Below are positions 7,827 to 15,776 of a stretch of 22,497 nt of DNA, one piece after another. The notes below the pieces were generated by a model. It was not told the DNA's origin, searched no databases, and saw nothing but the letters and a program-made list of their open reading frames with translations. A program made the translations under genes and the position numbers. The stretch spans positions 1 to 22,497 of IMG/VR virus record IMGVR_UViG_3300025128_000380; one strand, given 5' to 3'. Within the stretch, counting starts at the first letter, position 1; each line of letters opens with the position of its first letter. The DNA is from a virus.

Positions 7827-8597
7827 ATGTTCGGTAGTACTTATTCACATGATATTTTACGAAGGACTATAGTTGCCTTCGGTACACTTTTTAATGATAT
7901 TCATATCATTCGTAAGGATGCGGCTGGTAAAGAACAACAGTCATTAAAGGTACCTTTGGCCTATGGACCAAAGCAAAAGTTTCTTGTAAGATTAAGAGAT
8001 GATGCTGATTTAGCAAATGCTACTGCATTGACTCTACCACGTATAGGGTTTGAACTAAATGGTATTGAGTATGATGGTGAAAGAAAACTGAATAAACTTG
8101 CCAAAGTCAAAAAAATAAAAGGCACCAAAGGCACACAGATGGAAAGTGTTTATAGTCCTGTACCATACAATGTTAATTTTGAAATGTTTGTTATGGCAAA
8201 GAATAGTGATGACGGTGTACAGATTGTTGAGCAGATACTTCCGTATTTTCAACCAGAGTATACTGTTACCCTGAGAGCTGTAGACTCTATGGATATCAAA
8301 CGAGATGTTCCTATAGTTCTTACAGGCACTGCTTACGAAGATACTTATGATGGTGACTTTACAACAAGACGAGCTATCATATACACCTTGTCGTTTACAG
8401 CAAAAACATATATGTATGGGCCTGTTACAACATCTGAACAGATTACAAAGGTGTCTGTTGACCAGTATGCAGACCTCAAAGAGAAAACACCTCCAAGAGT
8501 GCGGCAGTATACTGTGTCCGCAGTCCAGACGGACAGTGCGTCCGAAGATGATAACTTTGGTTTCAATGAAACAATAAGTGAGTGGGTGAATGAGTAA
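7827..8597 (+). CDS. 15: Tail sheath stabiliser/completion protein gp15
   Basis: 256 aa (T4 gp15 is 272). The opening MFGSTYSHDILRRTIVAFG and the following LFNDIHIIRKDA, PLAYGPKQKFLVRL and LPRIGFELNGIEYD segments are diagnostic of gp15, the hexameric terminator that caps the sheath and tube and contacts the neck. Translation is driven by AGGAGG inside the end of gene 14, 8 nt before the ATG. The middle (SVYSPVPYNVNFEMFVMAKNSDDG) and the FTAKTYMYGP segment also fit the family. It overlaps gene 16 by 8 nt. A 191-aa reading frame on the other strand here is a shadow. Confidence 0.92.
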   Translation: MFGSTYSHDILRRTIVAFGTLFNDIHIIRKDAAGKEQQSLKVPLAYGPKQKFLVRLRDDADLANATALTLPRIGFELNGIEYDGERKLNKLAKVKKIKGTKGTQMESVYSPVPYNVNFEMFVMAKNSDDGVQIVEQILPYFQPEYTVTLRAVDSMDIKRDVPIVLTGTAYEDTYDGDFTTRRAIIYTLSFTAKTYMYGPVTTSEQITKVSVDQYADLKEKTPPRVRQYTVSAVQTDSASEDDNFGFNETISEWVNE

Positions 8598-9003
8598 TTT
8601 AGATATGACTATTAGTAAGGCCCTCGGCATCGTAAATAAAGATGTTGTAAAGGACGTGTTGCATCCTTATGAACCTAAGGCAATTATACCTCGGCCGAAT
8701 GAGCCTGAAGATATGGATTCTGACTATAAGTATAGTAGGGAGAATTTCTACAATCTTATAGAGCGTGGTCAGGATGCCATTGATGGTATACTGGAGATTG
8801 CCAAAGAGGGTGAACACCCCAGGGCATATGAAGTTGTTGGACAGTTAATAAAAAATGTATCGGAAGTAACAGAGAAGTTAGCCGACCTACAAGATAAAAT
8901 GAAAAAGTTGAAAGAGGTGCCGGAGACAGGTCCGAAGCACGTAACTAATGCATTATATGTGGGGAGCACAGCTGAACTTCAAAAGTTATTGAAGGATAAG
9001 TAG
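8590..9003 (+). CDS. 16: Small terminase subunit gp16
   Basis: 137 aa (T4 gp16 is 164). The central helical segment (YSRENFYNLIERGQDAIDGI, then YEVVGQLIKNVSEVTEKLADLQDKMKKL) is the oligomerising coiled-coil core of the T4-like small terminase, preceded by a basic/proline linker (PKAIIPRPNEPEDMDSD). It recognises the DNA to be packaged and regulates gp17 ATPase and nuclease activity. The start ATG overlaps the last 8 nt of gene 15, and its TAG stop shares a G with the GTG start of gene 17. The identification rests on the core pattern and on position just before gp17. Confidence 0.9.
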   Translation: MSNLDMTISKALGIVNKDVVKDVLHPYEPKAIIPRPNEPEDMDSDYKYSRENFYNLIERGQDAIDGILEIAKEGEHPRAYEVVGQLIKNVSEVTEKLADLQDKMKKLKEVPETGPKHVTNALYVGSTAELQKLLKDK

Positions 9004-10649
9004 TGAGTCGTGAAACCCTTGCCTATAAAGGCAATCCCAATCTAAAGTCTGCTGGCGTTGAAGTTTCTTTTACAGAAGAAAATGTAAAAGAGTTTATCAA
9101 GTGCAGTAAAGACCCTGTTTACTTTATAGAAAACTATGTAAAGATAGTGAGTATTGATGAGGGTCTTATTCCCTTTGGTCTGTATGAATTTCAACGTGAT
9201 ATGATAGGGACATTTCATAATAATAGATTTTCAATTTGTAAACTACCAAGACAGTCAGGTAAATCTACTGTCTTACTTGCATATCTAGTCCATTACCTTA
9301 TTTTCAATGAGACTGTAAACGTAGCAATACTTGCCAACAAGGCAGCGACGGCTAGAGATTTGTTATCTAGATTTCAATTGGCGTATGAGCATCTACCAGA
9401 GTGGATGCAACAAGGTGTCATTGCATGGAACAAAGGTTCTCTGGAGTTGGAAAATGGATCTAAAATTATTGCTAGTTCTACTTCTGCTTCTGCTGTTCGT
9501 GGGGGTTCTTACAATCTTATTTTTCTCGATGAGTTTGCATTTGTACCACAGAATATCGCCGAACAGTTTTTTTCATCGGTATATCCTACAATTTCTTCTG
9601 GGCAAACCTCGAAAGTAATTATCGTGTCTACACCACACGGTATGAATATGTTTTATAAATTGTGGATGGATGCTGTAAACGAAAAGTCTAGATTTAATGC
9701 TATCGAAGTTCATTGGTCCGAAGTGCCTGGACGTGATGATGCCTGGAAAGAGCAAACTATTGCTAACACATCAGAGCAACAGTTTCTACAAGAGTTTGAG
9801 TGTAGTTTCCTAGGGTCTATTGATACTCTTATTTCTCCAACCAAACTGCAAGTAATACCTACGTCAGATCCCATATCAAGTAATGGTGGTTTGGATGTTT
9901 ATGCACAACCTGAAAAGAGACATAACTATGCTATAACAGTTGATGTTGCCCGGGGTGGAGCAAATGACTATTCTGCATTTGTAGTTATAGACATAAGCCA
10001 GATACCCTATAGGTTAGTAGCGAAATATCGAAACAATGAAATAAAACCTTTAGCACTACCAGAACTAGTGTATAAGGTGTGCAGGGCCTATAACGATGCC
10101 CACGTTATGGTAGAGATAAATGATGTTGGGGCACAGATAGCAGATGCGTTACATTACGACCTGGAATATGAAAATGTTATTATGACACAGATGCGTGGGC
10201 GTTTGGGTCAGATAGTGGGTTCAGGTTTCGGTGATAAAGCAACTGACTTGGGTGTAAGAACAACAAAGTCCGTCAAAAAAGTAGGTTGTTCAAATTTGAA
10301 ACAACTTATAGAAGGTGATAAACTTATTATATCAGACTTTGATATAATCGTAGAGTTATCAAACTTTGTTTCTAAAGGTGCATCTTTTGAAGCGGAAGAA
10401 GGTGCTACAGATGATTTGGTGATGTGTCTTGTTTTATATTCTTGGTTGACAGACCAAAACTATTTCAAGGAACTAACCGACGATGATATTCGTAGACGTT
10501 TGTATCAAAGTCAACAAAAAATGATAGAAGAAGATATGGCACCATTTGGGTTTATGGATGATGGTACAAATTTTTATGAGGACCAACCATTTACAGATGT
10601 GGATGGAGACTATTGGACCCCAACTAAAGTGCCGTCAGGATCAATATAA
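9003..10649 (+). CDS. 17: Large terminase, ATPase/nuclease gp17
   Basis: 548 aa (T4 gp17 is 610). GTG start, supported by AAGGA at 8992-8996 and by the TAGTG overlap with gene 16. The N-terminal packaging ATPase shows Walker A PRQSGKST (about residues 82-89), Walker B LIFLDEF (172-178, Asp176/Glu177) and coupling motif VSTPHG (208-213). The C-terminal RNase H-like nuclease shows the three acidic positions: Asp314 (TVDVARG), Glu371 (MVEIND) and Asp470/471 (ATDDLVM). All key residues are present, and no intron or intein interrupts the gene. It translocates DNA into the prohead through the portal gp20 and cuts the concatemer. Gene 10649-10894 starts on its stop codon. Confidence 0.96.
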   Translation: MSRETLAYKGNPNLKSAGVEVSFTEENVKEFIKCSKDPVYFIENYVKIVSIDEGLIPFGLYEFQRDMIGTFHNNRFSICKLPRQSGKSTVLLAYLVHYLIFNETVNVAILANKAATARDLLSRFQLAYEHLPEWMQQGVIAWNKGSLELENGSKIIASSTSASAVRGGSYNLIFLDEFAFVPQNIAEQFFSSVYPTISSGQTSKVIIVSTPHGMNMFYKLWMDAVNEKSRFNAIEVHWSEVPGRDDAWKEQTIANTSEQQFLQEFECSFLGSIDTLISPTKLQVIPTSDPISSNGGLDVYAQPEKRHNYAITVDVARGGANDYSAFVVIDISQIPYRLVAKYRNNEIKPLALPELVYKVCRAYNDAHVMVEINDVGAQIADALHYDLEYENVIMTQMRGRLGQIVGSGFGDKATDLGVRTTKSVKKVGCSNLKQLIEGDKLIISDFDIIVELSNFVSKGASFEAEEGATDDLVMCLVLYSWLTDQNYFKELTDDDIRRRLYQSQQKMIEEDMAPFGFMDDGTNFYEDQPFTDVDGDYWTPTKVPSGSI

Positions 10650-10894
10650 TGAGTAAAAAAGAAAAGATAAAACAACTTATTGAGGGTCAAAAGACTTTCA
10701 TACAAGAAATAAATAACCACGGATATGAAGAAAAAGATTACTGGTTAGAGCAGGGTGAGTATCGAAGAATTCAACAAACCTTAGCAAAAGAAATTCATAA
10801 TGAAGCGCATCGAGAGTATCTAGGTGAGTATCAATCCAAATCAGTTATAGCAGATATAACTGCTCCTGGTGGATGGTTAGAAGAAGATGAATAG
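10649..10894 (+). CDS. Unknown small protein, 81 aa
   Basis: The start codon overlaps the gp17 stop (TAATG), so it is probably translated by coupling. The product is highly charged and likely helical (MSKKEKIKQLIEGQKTFIQ, EQGEYRRIQQTLAKEIHNEAHREYLGEY) with a Gly/Pro-containing acidic end. No membrane segment, cysteine cluster or recognised domain was seen. Its place between gp17 and gp18 is where marine T4-like phages often carry small accessory genes. It overlaps the next gene by 8 nt. Real by overlap architecture and coding character; function unknown. Confidence 0.65.
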   Translation: MSKKEKIKQLIEGQKTFIQEINNHGYEEKDYWLEQGEYRRIQQTLAKEIHNEAHREYLGEYQSKSVIADITAPGGWLEEDE

Positions 10895-11204
10895 TGTTTT
10901 CTTTTTGATTTATTTGACCATTACACAATCAGGTTCGATTGGAATGCAAATAGAAGATAAGTATTTCCCCTCCTTAGACAGATGCCATAGTTATATGGAA
11001 ACAGTCTTTCTACCAGATTTCATAGAGAAGAAACGCACTTGGAATTTTTACAGTTCCAAATACAGAGTACTGATGAAAGATTCCGAAGATGGTTCTATGA
11101 GGACTTATATGAGTTGTGTAGAGAAACCAGAAATGCCTTGTGGATATTCTTGGCCCTGTGGCGAAATAGAGATACCCGACCCCAAAGATGATATACGGGG
11201 TTAG
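10887..11204 (+). CDS. Unknown small Cys-containing protein, possibly exported, 105 aa
   Basis: It begins inside the end of the preceding gene (8-nt overlap). The N-terminus MNSVFFLIYLTITQSG has a short hydrophobic run (VFFLIYLTI) that could be a weak signal peptide or membrane anchor, although no Lys/Arg precedes it. Cysteines near residues 33, 76, 84 and 90 (DRCHSY, MSCVEK, MPCGYSWPCG) would suit disulphides in a periplasmic protein. The end is acidic. Its TAG stop overlaps the stop of the convergent minus-strand gene (bases 11201-11204). No family recognised; the export idea is inference. Confidence 0.55.
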   Translation: MNSVFFLIYLTITQSGSIGMQIEDKYFPSLDRCHSYMETVFLPDFIEKKRTWNFYSSKYRVLMKDSEDGSMRTYMSCVEKPEMPCGYSWPCGEIEIPDPKDDIRG

Positions 11205-11464
11205 ATGTAGAACGGTAACTCTTGATTAGTTATACGGGCGTGTTCTATACGGCCGGCACAGTTTTTACAAACTACTCTAGACTCGTTCATTAGTTTATCT
11301 GCATCTTTTCGTTGTTCTGTATTGGAAGCCCAACGAGTATAAAGAGAATGTATTGTAGTGTGGTGAGGATACCAACATAATACTTCTGGTTCAGATTCTC
11401 CACAACCACATTGTAAGTTTTCAAAAGTTTTTAGAAATTTTATATGTCTTGTCTTGCCACGCAT
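11201..11464 (-). CDS. HNH-endonuclease-like zinc-finger protein, 87 aa
   Basis: This is the only convincing minus-strand gene. It has its own late promoter (TATAAATA on the minus strand, 11496 to 11489) and an AGGAG ribosome site at 11480-11476, 11 nt before the ATG. The protein reads like a compact HNH fold: N-terminal Cys pair (LQCGCGESEPEVL, Cys19 and Cys21), a His pair (YPHH, 34-35), a helical stretch, then VVCKNCAGRIEH with Cys66 and Cys69. In canonical small HNH proteins the second knuckle reads C-x-x-C-H; here Ala70 replaces that His, and the first Cys pair is spaced by one residue instead of two. It may therefore be a degenerate nuclease or a zinc-binding DNA-binding protein. It converges on the gp17-side genes, overlapping by 4 nt. 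Confidence 0.6.
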   Translation of the reverse strand: MRGKTRHIKFLKTFENLQCGCGESEPEVLCWYPHHTTIHSLYTRWASNTEQRKDADKLMNESRVVCKNCAGRIEHARITNQELPFYI

Positions 11465-11508
11465 GATGGGGATCTCTCCTGTATCTTTTATTTATACACA
11501 TCATGCGT
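11459..11508. repeat. 10-bp perfect inverted repeat around minus-strand gene start
   Basis: ACGCATGATG at 11459-11468 and its exact reverse complement CATCATGCGT at 11499-11508. The left arm contains the minus-strand start codon and the spacer contains its ribosome site and late promoter. A minus-strand transcript starting near 11483 would not include the right arm, so this could be a DNA operator, or a hairpin in plus-strand read-through RNA. A 10-bp repeat at this spacing is expected about once by chance in 22 kb. Confidence 0.4.
11489..11496 (-). promoter_or_regulatory. T4-type late promoter, minus strand
   Basis: Plus-strand TATTTATA, i.e. TATAAATA on the minus strand. The expected start near 11483 leaves a leader of about 19 nt containing AGGAG before the HNH-like gene at 11464. 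It is 43 bp from, and divergent to, the gp18 promoter. It is the only exact minus-strand match noticed in the window. Confidence 0.75.
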
Positions 11509-11531
11509 CATGTGTTGAAAATCAGGTATTT

Positions 11532-11539
11532 TATAAATA
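11532..11539 (+). promoter_or_regulatory. T4-type late promoter for gp18
   Basis: Exact TATAAATA; expected start near 11545. This gives the longest protein-gene leader in the window (about 88 nt), carrying a hairpin and a strong ribosome site before the sheath gene. Confidence 0.85.
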
Positions 11540-11578
11540 AACATGAAAATCGAAAAAAGTGATTCTGTCTTACAGGAA

Positions 11579-11599
11579 GAAGCCTGCTTTGATGGCTTC
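11579..11599 (+). promoter_or_regulatory. Leader hairpin upstream of gp18
   Basis: GAAGCC (11579-11584) pairs with GGCTTC (11594-11599) over a 9-nt loop in the gp18 leader RNA. No U-tract follows, so it is not a terminator; it may protect the 5' end or shape access to the ribosome site at 11618. Weak evidence by itself. Confidence 0.35.
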
Positions 11600-11632
11600 G
11601 ATACATTATAAACTTACAGGAGAAATAAACAA

Positions 11633-13585
11633 ATGGCAACACTCGTTTCACCGGGAATCCTAGTACAAGAAAAGGATCTTACCGGTATCGTAACAGGTGA
11701 CGCGTCTACAACTGGTGGTATTGGAATAGTTTCCGAGAAAGGTCCTGTTGAAGAAGTTGTTACCGTAGGAAATGAAAGTGAACTAGTAGAGGTTTTTGGT
11801 AAACCCAACGCCAGTACTTTTGAATGGTTCTTTACTGCCGCTTCTTTTTTGAAGTATGCTAATACTTTGAGAGTTGTCCGCTTTTCAACTGGCATGGTGA
11901 ATGCTTGTGAGAGTGGAACGGCCATCTTGGTAAAGAACACAGAAGATTGGACAGCCAACTATGCAGACGGTTCTGCTAACATTGGTCCGTGGGTTGCACG
12001 GTCGCCTGGCTCTTGGGGTAACAACCTCAAAGTATGGCAGTGCCCTAGTGCTACAACTTATGAGCAACACTTGGGTGCATCTCAGAGAGTCAACGGTGCT
12101 TTAGCAGAAGGTGCTACAGCCGTCGTTATGGACGATGTTGATGCTTCTGGTCTAGCTGTCGTAGTAAACGACATTATTGCTTTTACATCTGACGCCGCTG
12201 GTGCAACACCAGTTACAGGTCATGAAGGTAAAGAGTATATCGTTACAGCAGTAAACACAAGTACAAACACATTAACCATCAAACAGCATAATGTATTCTC
12301 GACAAAGGGTCTGGCAGCTGCTGTTGCTGATGATAGTTATGTCACACGCCGATGGCGTTGGTATGAGGAGTTCGCTGGAGCGCCTGGAACATCTACGGAT
12401 GTCTCTAGTAAAGGTGGCGCTGGTGATGAAATGCACATTATCATTACTGATGAGAATGGTGGCCTTACAGGCACAACAAACCAGATTCTAGAGAAATGGT
12501 CACACGTTTCTAAAGCGTCTGATGCAAAAACAGATAGCGGTGATAACAACTATTATGTCGATGCTCTCTATAATGGTTCTCAGTATATTTTCTGGATGGA
12601 TCATAACGCTGCTGGCACCAACTGGGGTGCAGGTGGAACGGCTACGACATTTACAAATGTTATTCCGTCTGACGAATCTTCATTGGCCAGTGGTACAAAC
12701 GACTATGTACCTACAAACGGTGAAAAGATTGCCGCGTATGACTTGTTTGACAATGACCAAGAACCAGTTAGTCTGATGATTGCTGGACCTGGTGATGCAA
12801 CACACGTTACAAACCTTATCGACATTGCTGAGAAGCGGAAAGACCTAGTTGTCTTTGCTTCACCAGAACGTGCTGACGTTGTTGGAGTTTCTAACTCTTT
12901 CACACAGACAAACAATGTCAAAAACTTCTTCCTCAACCTAGCAAGCACATCTTATGCTGTGTTTGACAGTGGTTATAAGAAGATGTATGACAAGTATAAC
13001 GACCAGTATCGTTACATTCCTTTGAATGGTGATACGGCTGGTTGTACTGCAAACGCTGAGTTGGTTGCAGAAGCTTGGTTCTCACCTGCTGGACTGAATC
13101 GTGGTAATATTCGTTCCGCAGTTGGCCTGGCTTACAATCCTTCACAGACGCAACGTGATACTTTGTATCGTAACCGTGTCAACCCAGTATGTACCTTCCC
13201 AGGTGAAGGAACATTGCTTTGGGGTGACAAAACAGCTCTGGCTCGTAATAGTGCGTTCAACCGCATTAACGTCCGCCGCTTGTTCAACTATCTTGAAGAT
13301 GCTATCGAAAGAGCCGCCAAGGCAGTTCTCTTTGAGTTCAATGATGAGTTTACCAGAGAGCAGTTTGTCGGTATGGTAGAACCCTTCCTCCGTGATGTAC
13401 AGGGACGAAGAGGTCTTACGGACTTCCAGGTTGTTTGTGATGAAACAAATAACACGGGTCAAGTGATAGATGCAAATGAACTACGGGCTGATATCTATAT
13501 CAAACCTGCACGGTCCATTAACTTTATCACACTTACATTTGTCGCAACACGCACTGGCGTTGACTTTGCAGACGTTATTGGATAA
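11633..13585 (+). CDS. 18: Tail sheath protein gp18
   Basis: 650 aa (T4 gp18 is 659). AGGAGA at 11618-11623 precedes the ATG. The N-terminus (LVSPGILVQEKDLTG..., STTGGIGIVSEKGPVEEV, FTAASFLKYANTLRVVRF) and the C-terminal core (GYKKMYDKYNDQYRYIPLNGD, SPAGLNRGNIRSAVGLAYNP, FPGEGTLLWGDKTA, NRINVRRLFNYLEDAI, DEFTREQFVGMVEPFLRDVQ) are classic contractile-sheath signatures. The C-terminal domain polymerises around the gp19 tube and drives contraction; the variable middle, about residues 135-330, forms the outward domains. It uses noticeably more GC-ending codons than neighbouring small genes, as expected for an abundant virion protein. Gene 19 follows after 18 nt with its own strong ribosome site. 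Confidence 0.96.
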   Translation: MATLVSPGILVQEKDLTGIVTGDASTTGGIGIVSEKGPVEEVVTVGNESELVEVFGKPNASTFEWFFTAASFLKYANTLRVVRFSTGMVNACESGTAILVKNTEDWTANYADGSANIGPWVARSPGSWGNNLKVWQCPSATTYEQHLGASQRVNGALAEGATAVVMDDVDASGLAVVVNDIIAFTSDAAGATPVTGHEGKEYIVTAVNTSTNTLTIKQHNVFSTKGLAAAVADDSYVTRRWRWYEEFAGAPGTSTDVSSKGGAGDEMHIIITDENGGLTGTTNQILEKWSHVSKASDAKTDSGDNNYYVDALYNGSQYIFWMDHNAAGTNWGAGGTATTFTNVIPSDESSLASGTNDYVPTNGEKIAAYDLFDNDQEPVSLMIAGPGDATHVTNLIDIAEKRKDLVVFASPERADVVGVSNSFTQTNNVKNFFLNLASTSYAVFDSGYKKMYDKYNDQYRYIPLNGDTAGCTANAELVAEAWFSPAGLNRGNIRSAVGLAYNPSQTQRDTLYRNRVNPVCTFPGEGTLLWGDKTALARNSAFNRINVRRLFNYLEDAIERAAKAVLFEFNDEFTREQFVGMVEPFLRDVQGRRGLTDFQVVCDETNNTGQVIDANELRADIYIKPARSINFITLTFVATRTGVDFADVIG

Positions 13586-13603
13586 TAAAGGAGAAAATAA
13601 GAG

Positions 13604-14185
13604 ATGGCAAGACTATCAGATTTTGTAGGAGCTCTGAAAGATGGTGGAGCAAGAGCTAACCAGTTTGAAGTAAATATTACTGGCGGCCCTGCAGCACTGC
13701 TGACTTCTTCTCAAGACTTCAAATTCCTTTGCAGGTCGACAACAGTTCCGGCACTTACGATGGGAGAAATTGCAGTACCCTATCGTGGTCGTCAGATTTT
13801 TGTGGCAGGTGATAGGACTTATGATACTTGGACTGTAGGAGTTATCAGTGACCGGGGTATGGTTATGAGGTCTGCTTTTGAACAGTGGCAGGCCTTCTTG
13901 GGAGACATTGGTGGAACTACTAATCGTAGTGCTATTGGTGAAAACCCAGCTACATACTACGGTACAGCTTTAATCAAACAGAAAGACCGAAATGATGACA
14001 CCTTGAGGGTTTATACGTTGTATGACGTTTGGCCTACATCGGTGGATGCTATGGAGTTTAACTATGAAACAAATGATACATTGATGGAATTCAGTGTAAC
14101 ATTCCGTTTTAATCACATGACTATTTCAGGAGCTCCAACAGGACAACTGGGTAACTCAGGTGCCGGTGGTGGAGTATCTTTATAA
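13604..14185 (+). CDS. 19: Tail tube protein gp19
   Basis: 193 aa (T4 gp19 is 163). AAGGAGA at 13588-13594 precedes the ATG. The pattern NQFEVNITGGPA, FLCRSTTVPALTMGEIAVPYRGRQ (key part VPALTMGEIAVPYRGRQ), GDRTYDTWTVGVISDRG and LYDVWPTSVDAMEFNYET, with a final beta-strand EFSVTFRFNHM, is the gp19/gp54 tube fold: hexameric rings stacked to form the DNA conduit inside the sheath. It is followed by a short Gly/Ser-rich tail. It directly follows gp18, as in T4, and no terminator separates them. A second protein of the same fold lies at 19494-20084. Confidence 0.94.
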   Translation: MARLSDFVGALKDGGARANQFEVNITGGPAALLTSSQDFKFLCRSTTVPALTMGEIAVPYRGRQIFVAGDRTYDTWTVGVISDRGMVMRSAFEQWQAFLGDIGGTTNRSAIGENPATYYGTALIKQKDRNDDTLRVYTLYDVWPTSVDAMEFNYETNDTLMEFSVTFRFNHMTISGAPTGQLGNSGAGGGVSL

Positions 14186-14222
14186 CGGCCTTGGGTGGAT
14201 AAAGTAGTTGAGTTGTAAGTGA

Positions 14223-14230
14223 TATAAATA
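14223..14230 (+). promoter_or_regulatory. T4-type late promoter abutting gp20 start
   Basis: Exact TATAAATA ending 8 nt before the gp20 ATG. T4 spacing predicts a transcript start near 14236, leaving only about 3 nt of leader and no Shine-Dalgarno sequence. Confidence 0.75.
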
Positions 14231-14238
14231 GTTATACT

Positions 14239-15759
14239 ATGGCAGAAATATTTGGTTTTACAATCAAGAAGGCGGAGGCGGGCAAGGCGAAAAGCTTTGT
14301 TCCGCCAACGTCTGATGACGCGGCCTTAGAAATTGGTAATGCTGCGGGCTTTTTTGGTCAATATTATGGTGCAGAAGCAACACCTAAAAATGATTTCGAC
14401 CTTATAAAGAAATACCGCATGACTTCGGAACACCCCGAAGCCGACCAAGCAATCGAGGATATTGTCAACGAGGCTATTGTGGCCGACGGTGATGAACCCT
14501 CAGTTTCCCTATCTTTAGATTTTGTTAATGTTTCCCCTGCAATTAAGAAAAAGATTCATGGTGAGTTTGACCATATTCTTAAACTACTGCATTGGAATTC
14601 TAAAGGACACGAAATCTTTAAACGATGGTATATTGATGGACGAATTTATTTCCATAAGATGGTAGACCTAGCTGATACCAGCAAAGGCGTTACGGAAGTT
14701 CGTTACATTGATCCTAAAAACATCAAGAAAATTAGGGAAGTAGATAAAGAGTACGCAAAAGGAAACGTTGCGTCTGGAATCGAGATTGTTGGAAAGGTAC
14801 GGGAAGCATTTTTATACAACGAGGACGGATTATACCCCGCATTCGCCGGCAAGGGACAGGGTGGATCAGGTCAAGGCATTGAAGTTTCAGTAGATAGCGT
14901 CATATATGTAACCTCCGGGTTATATGAACCCACATCAAACCAAGTTTATTCTTACCTACACAAAGCTATTAAACCCGTCAATCAGTTGAGAATGATTGAA
15001 GATGCGGTAGTCATCTATCGTATTTCACGGGCGCCAGAGCGTAGAATATTTTATATTGACGTTGGTAACTTACCTAAACAAAAGGCTGAACAATATCTGA
15101 AAGATATTATGAATCGTTATCGTAATAAGTTGGTTTACGATTCATCTACAGGTGATGTTCGTGATGATAGACAGAAGATGTCTATGCTGGAAGACTTTTG
15201 GTTACCCAGACGAGAAGGTGGTCGAGGCACAGAGATTACCACACTCCCTGGAGGACAGAACTTAGGCGAGTTGGAAGATATAAAATACTTTCAGAATAAA
15301 CTATATCGTTCACTTAATGTTCCTCTCTCAAGAATGGAATCAGACTCAGGGTTCAATTTGGGTCGTTCCACAGAGATTACGAGAGATGAAGTTAAGTTTA
15401 CAAAATTCGTAGGTAAACTCAGGAGAAAGTTTACAGATATATTCCATGACCTACTCAAAACTCAGTTGATATTGAAACAAGTAATTACACCTGAAGATTG
15501 GGAAGTTATGAAGGAACAAATCACTTACGATTTTCTACAGGACAATCATTTTTCAGAACTTAAAGATATGGAGATACTGGGTGAACGTATCGACCATGTT
15601 GATAGACTTGCAGATTATGTTGGAAAGTATTATTCTCACGAATGGATACGGAAAAATATTTTACGTCAGTCTGAAAAGGAGATAGAAGAAATTGATAGTC
15701 AAATAGAAGATGAGAAGGAATCTGATCCTGAAGATGGTGAAAGTGACGCATTTTTATAA
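14239..15759 (+). CDS. 20: Portal vertex protein gp20
   Basis: 506 aa (T4 gp20 is 524). Family segments include MTSEHPEADQAIEDIVNEAIV, SLSLDFVNVSPAIKKKIHGEF, WYIDGRIYFHKMVD, VRYIDPKNIKKIREV, AIKPVNQLRMIEDAVVIYRI, RAPERRIFYIDVGNLPKQKAE and RMESDSGFNLGRSTEITRDE. It forms the dodecameric ring at one capsid vertex through which gp17 packages DNA and to which the neck attaches; it also nucleates prohead assembly. The C-terminal tail (about residues 475-506) is very acidic. The ATG has no ribosome site; only the late promoter lies immediately upstream. Its stop codon is embedded in the next late promoter. Confidence 0.96.
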   Translation: MAEIFGFTIKKAEAGKAKSFVPPTSDDAALEIGNAAGFFGQYYGAEATPKNDFDLIKKYRMTSEHPEADQAIEDIVNEAIVADGDEPSVSLSLDFVNVSPAIKKKIHGEFDHILKLLHWNSKGHEIFKRWYIDGRIYFHKMVDLADTSKGVTEVRYIDPKNIKKIREVDKEYAKGNVASGIEIVGKVREAFLYNEDGLYPAFAGKGQGGSGQGIEVSVDSVIYVTSGLYEPTSNQVYSYLHKAIKPVNQLRMIEDAVVIYRISRAPERRIFYIDVGNLPKQKAEQYLKDIMNRYRNKLVYDSSTGDVRDDRQKMSMLEDFWLPRREGGRGTEITTLPGGQNLGELEDIKYFQNKLYRSLNVPLSRMESDSGFNLGRSTEITRDEVKFTKFVGKLRRKFTDIFHDLLKTQLILKQVITPEDWEVMKEQITYDFLQDNHFSELKDMEILGERIDHVDRLADYVGKYYSHEWIRKNILRQSEKEIEEIDSQIEDEKESDPEDGESDAFL

Positions 15760-15762
15760 ATA
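15755..15762 (+). promoter_or_regulatory. T4-type late promoter for prohead core gene
   Basis: Exact TATAAATA overlapping the gp20 TAA stop. Expected start near 15768, a leader of about 9 nt, which would keep only the GGA part of the GAGGA ribosome site at 15766-15770. Confidence 0.75.
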
Positions 15763-15776
15763 GATGAGGAAATAAT

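Noticed and set aside
8055-8630. 191-aa minus-strand reading frame across gp15
   Set aside because: It lies fully over the well-supported gp15 frame, has no promoter or ribosome site, and gives an improbable Cys/Ile/Phe-rich protein.
11543-11611. 22-codon frame MKIEKSDSVLQEEACFDGFDTL-type (20 or so residues) in the gp18 leader
   Set aside because: The ATG lies about two bases upstream of the predicted late transcript start (11545), and there is no ribosome site, so it is probably not translated from that promoter. A leader peptide cannot be fully excluded.
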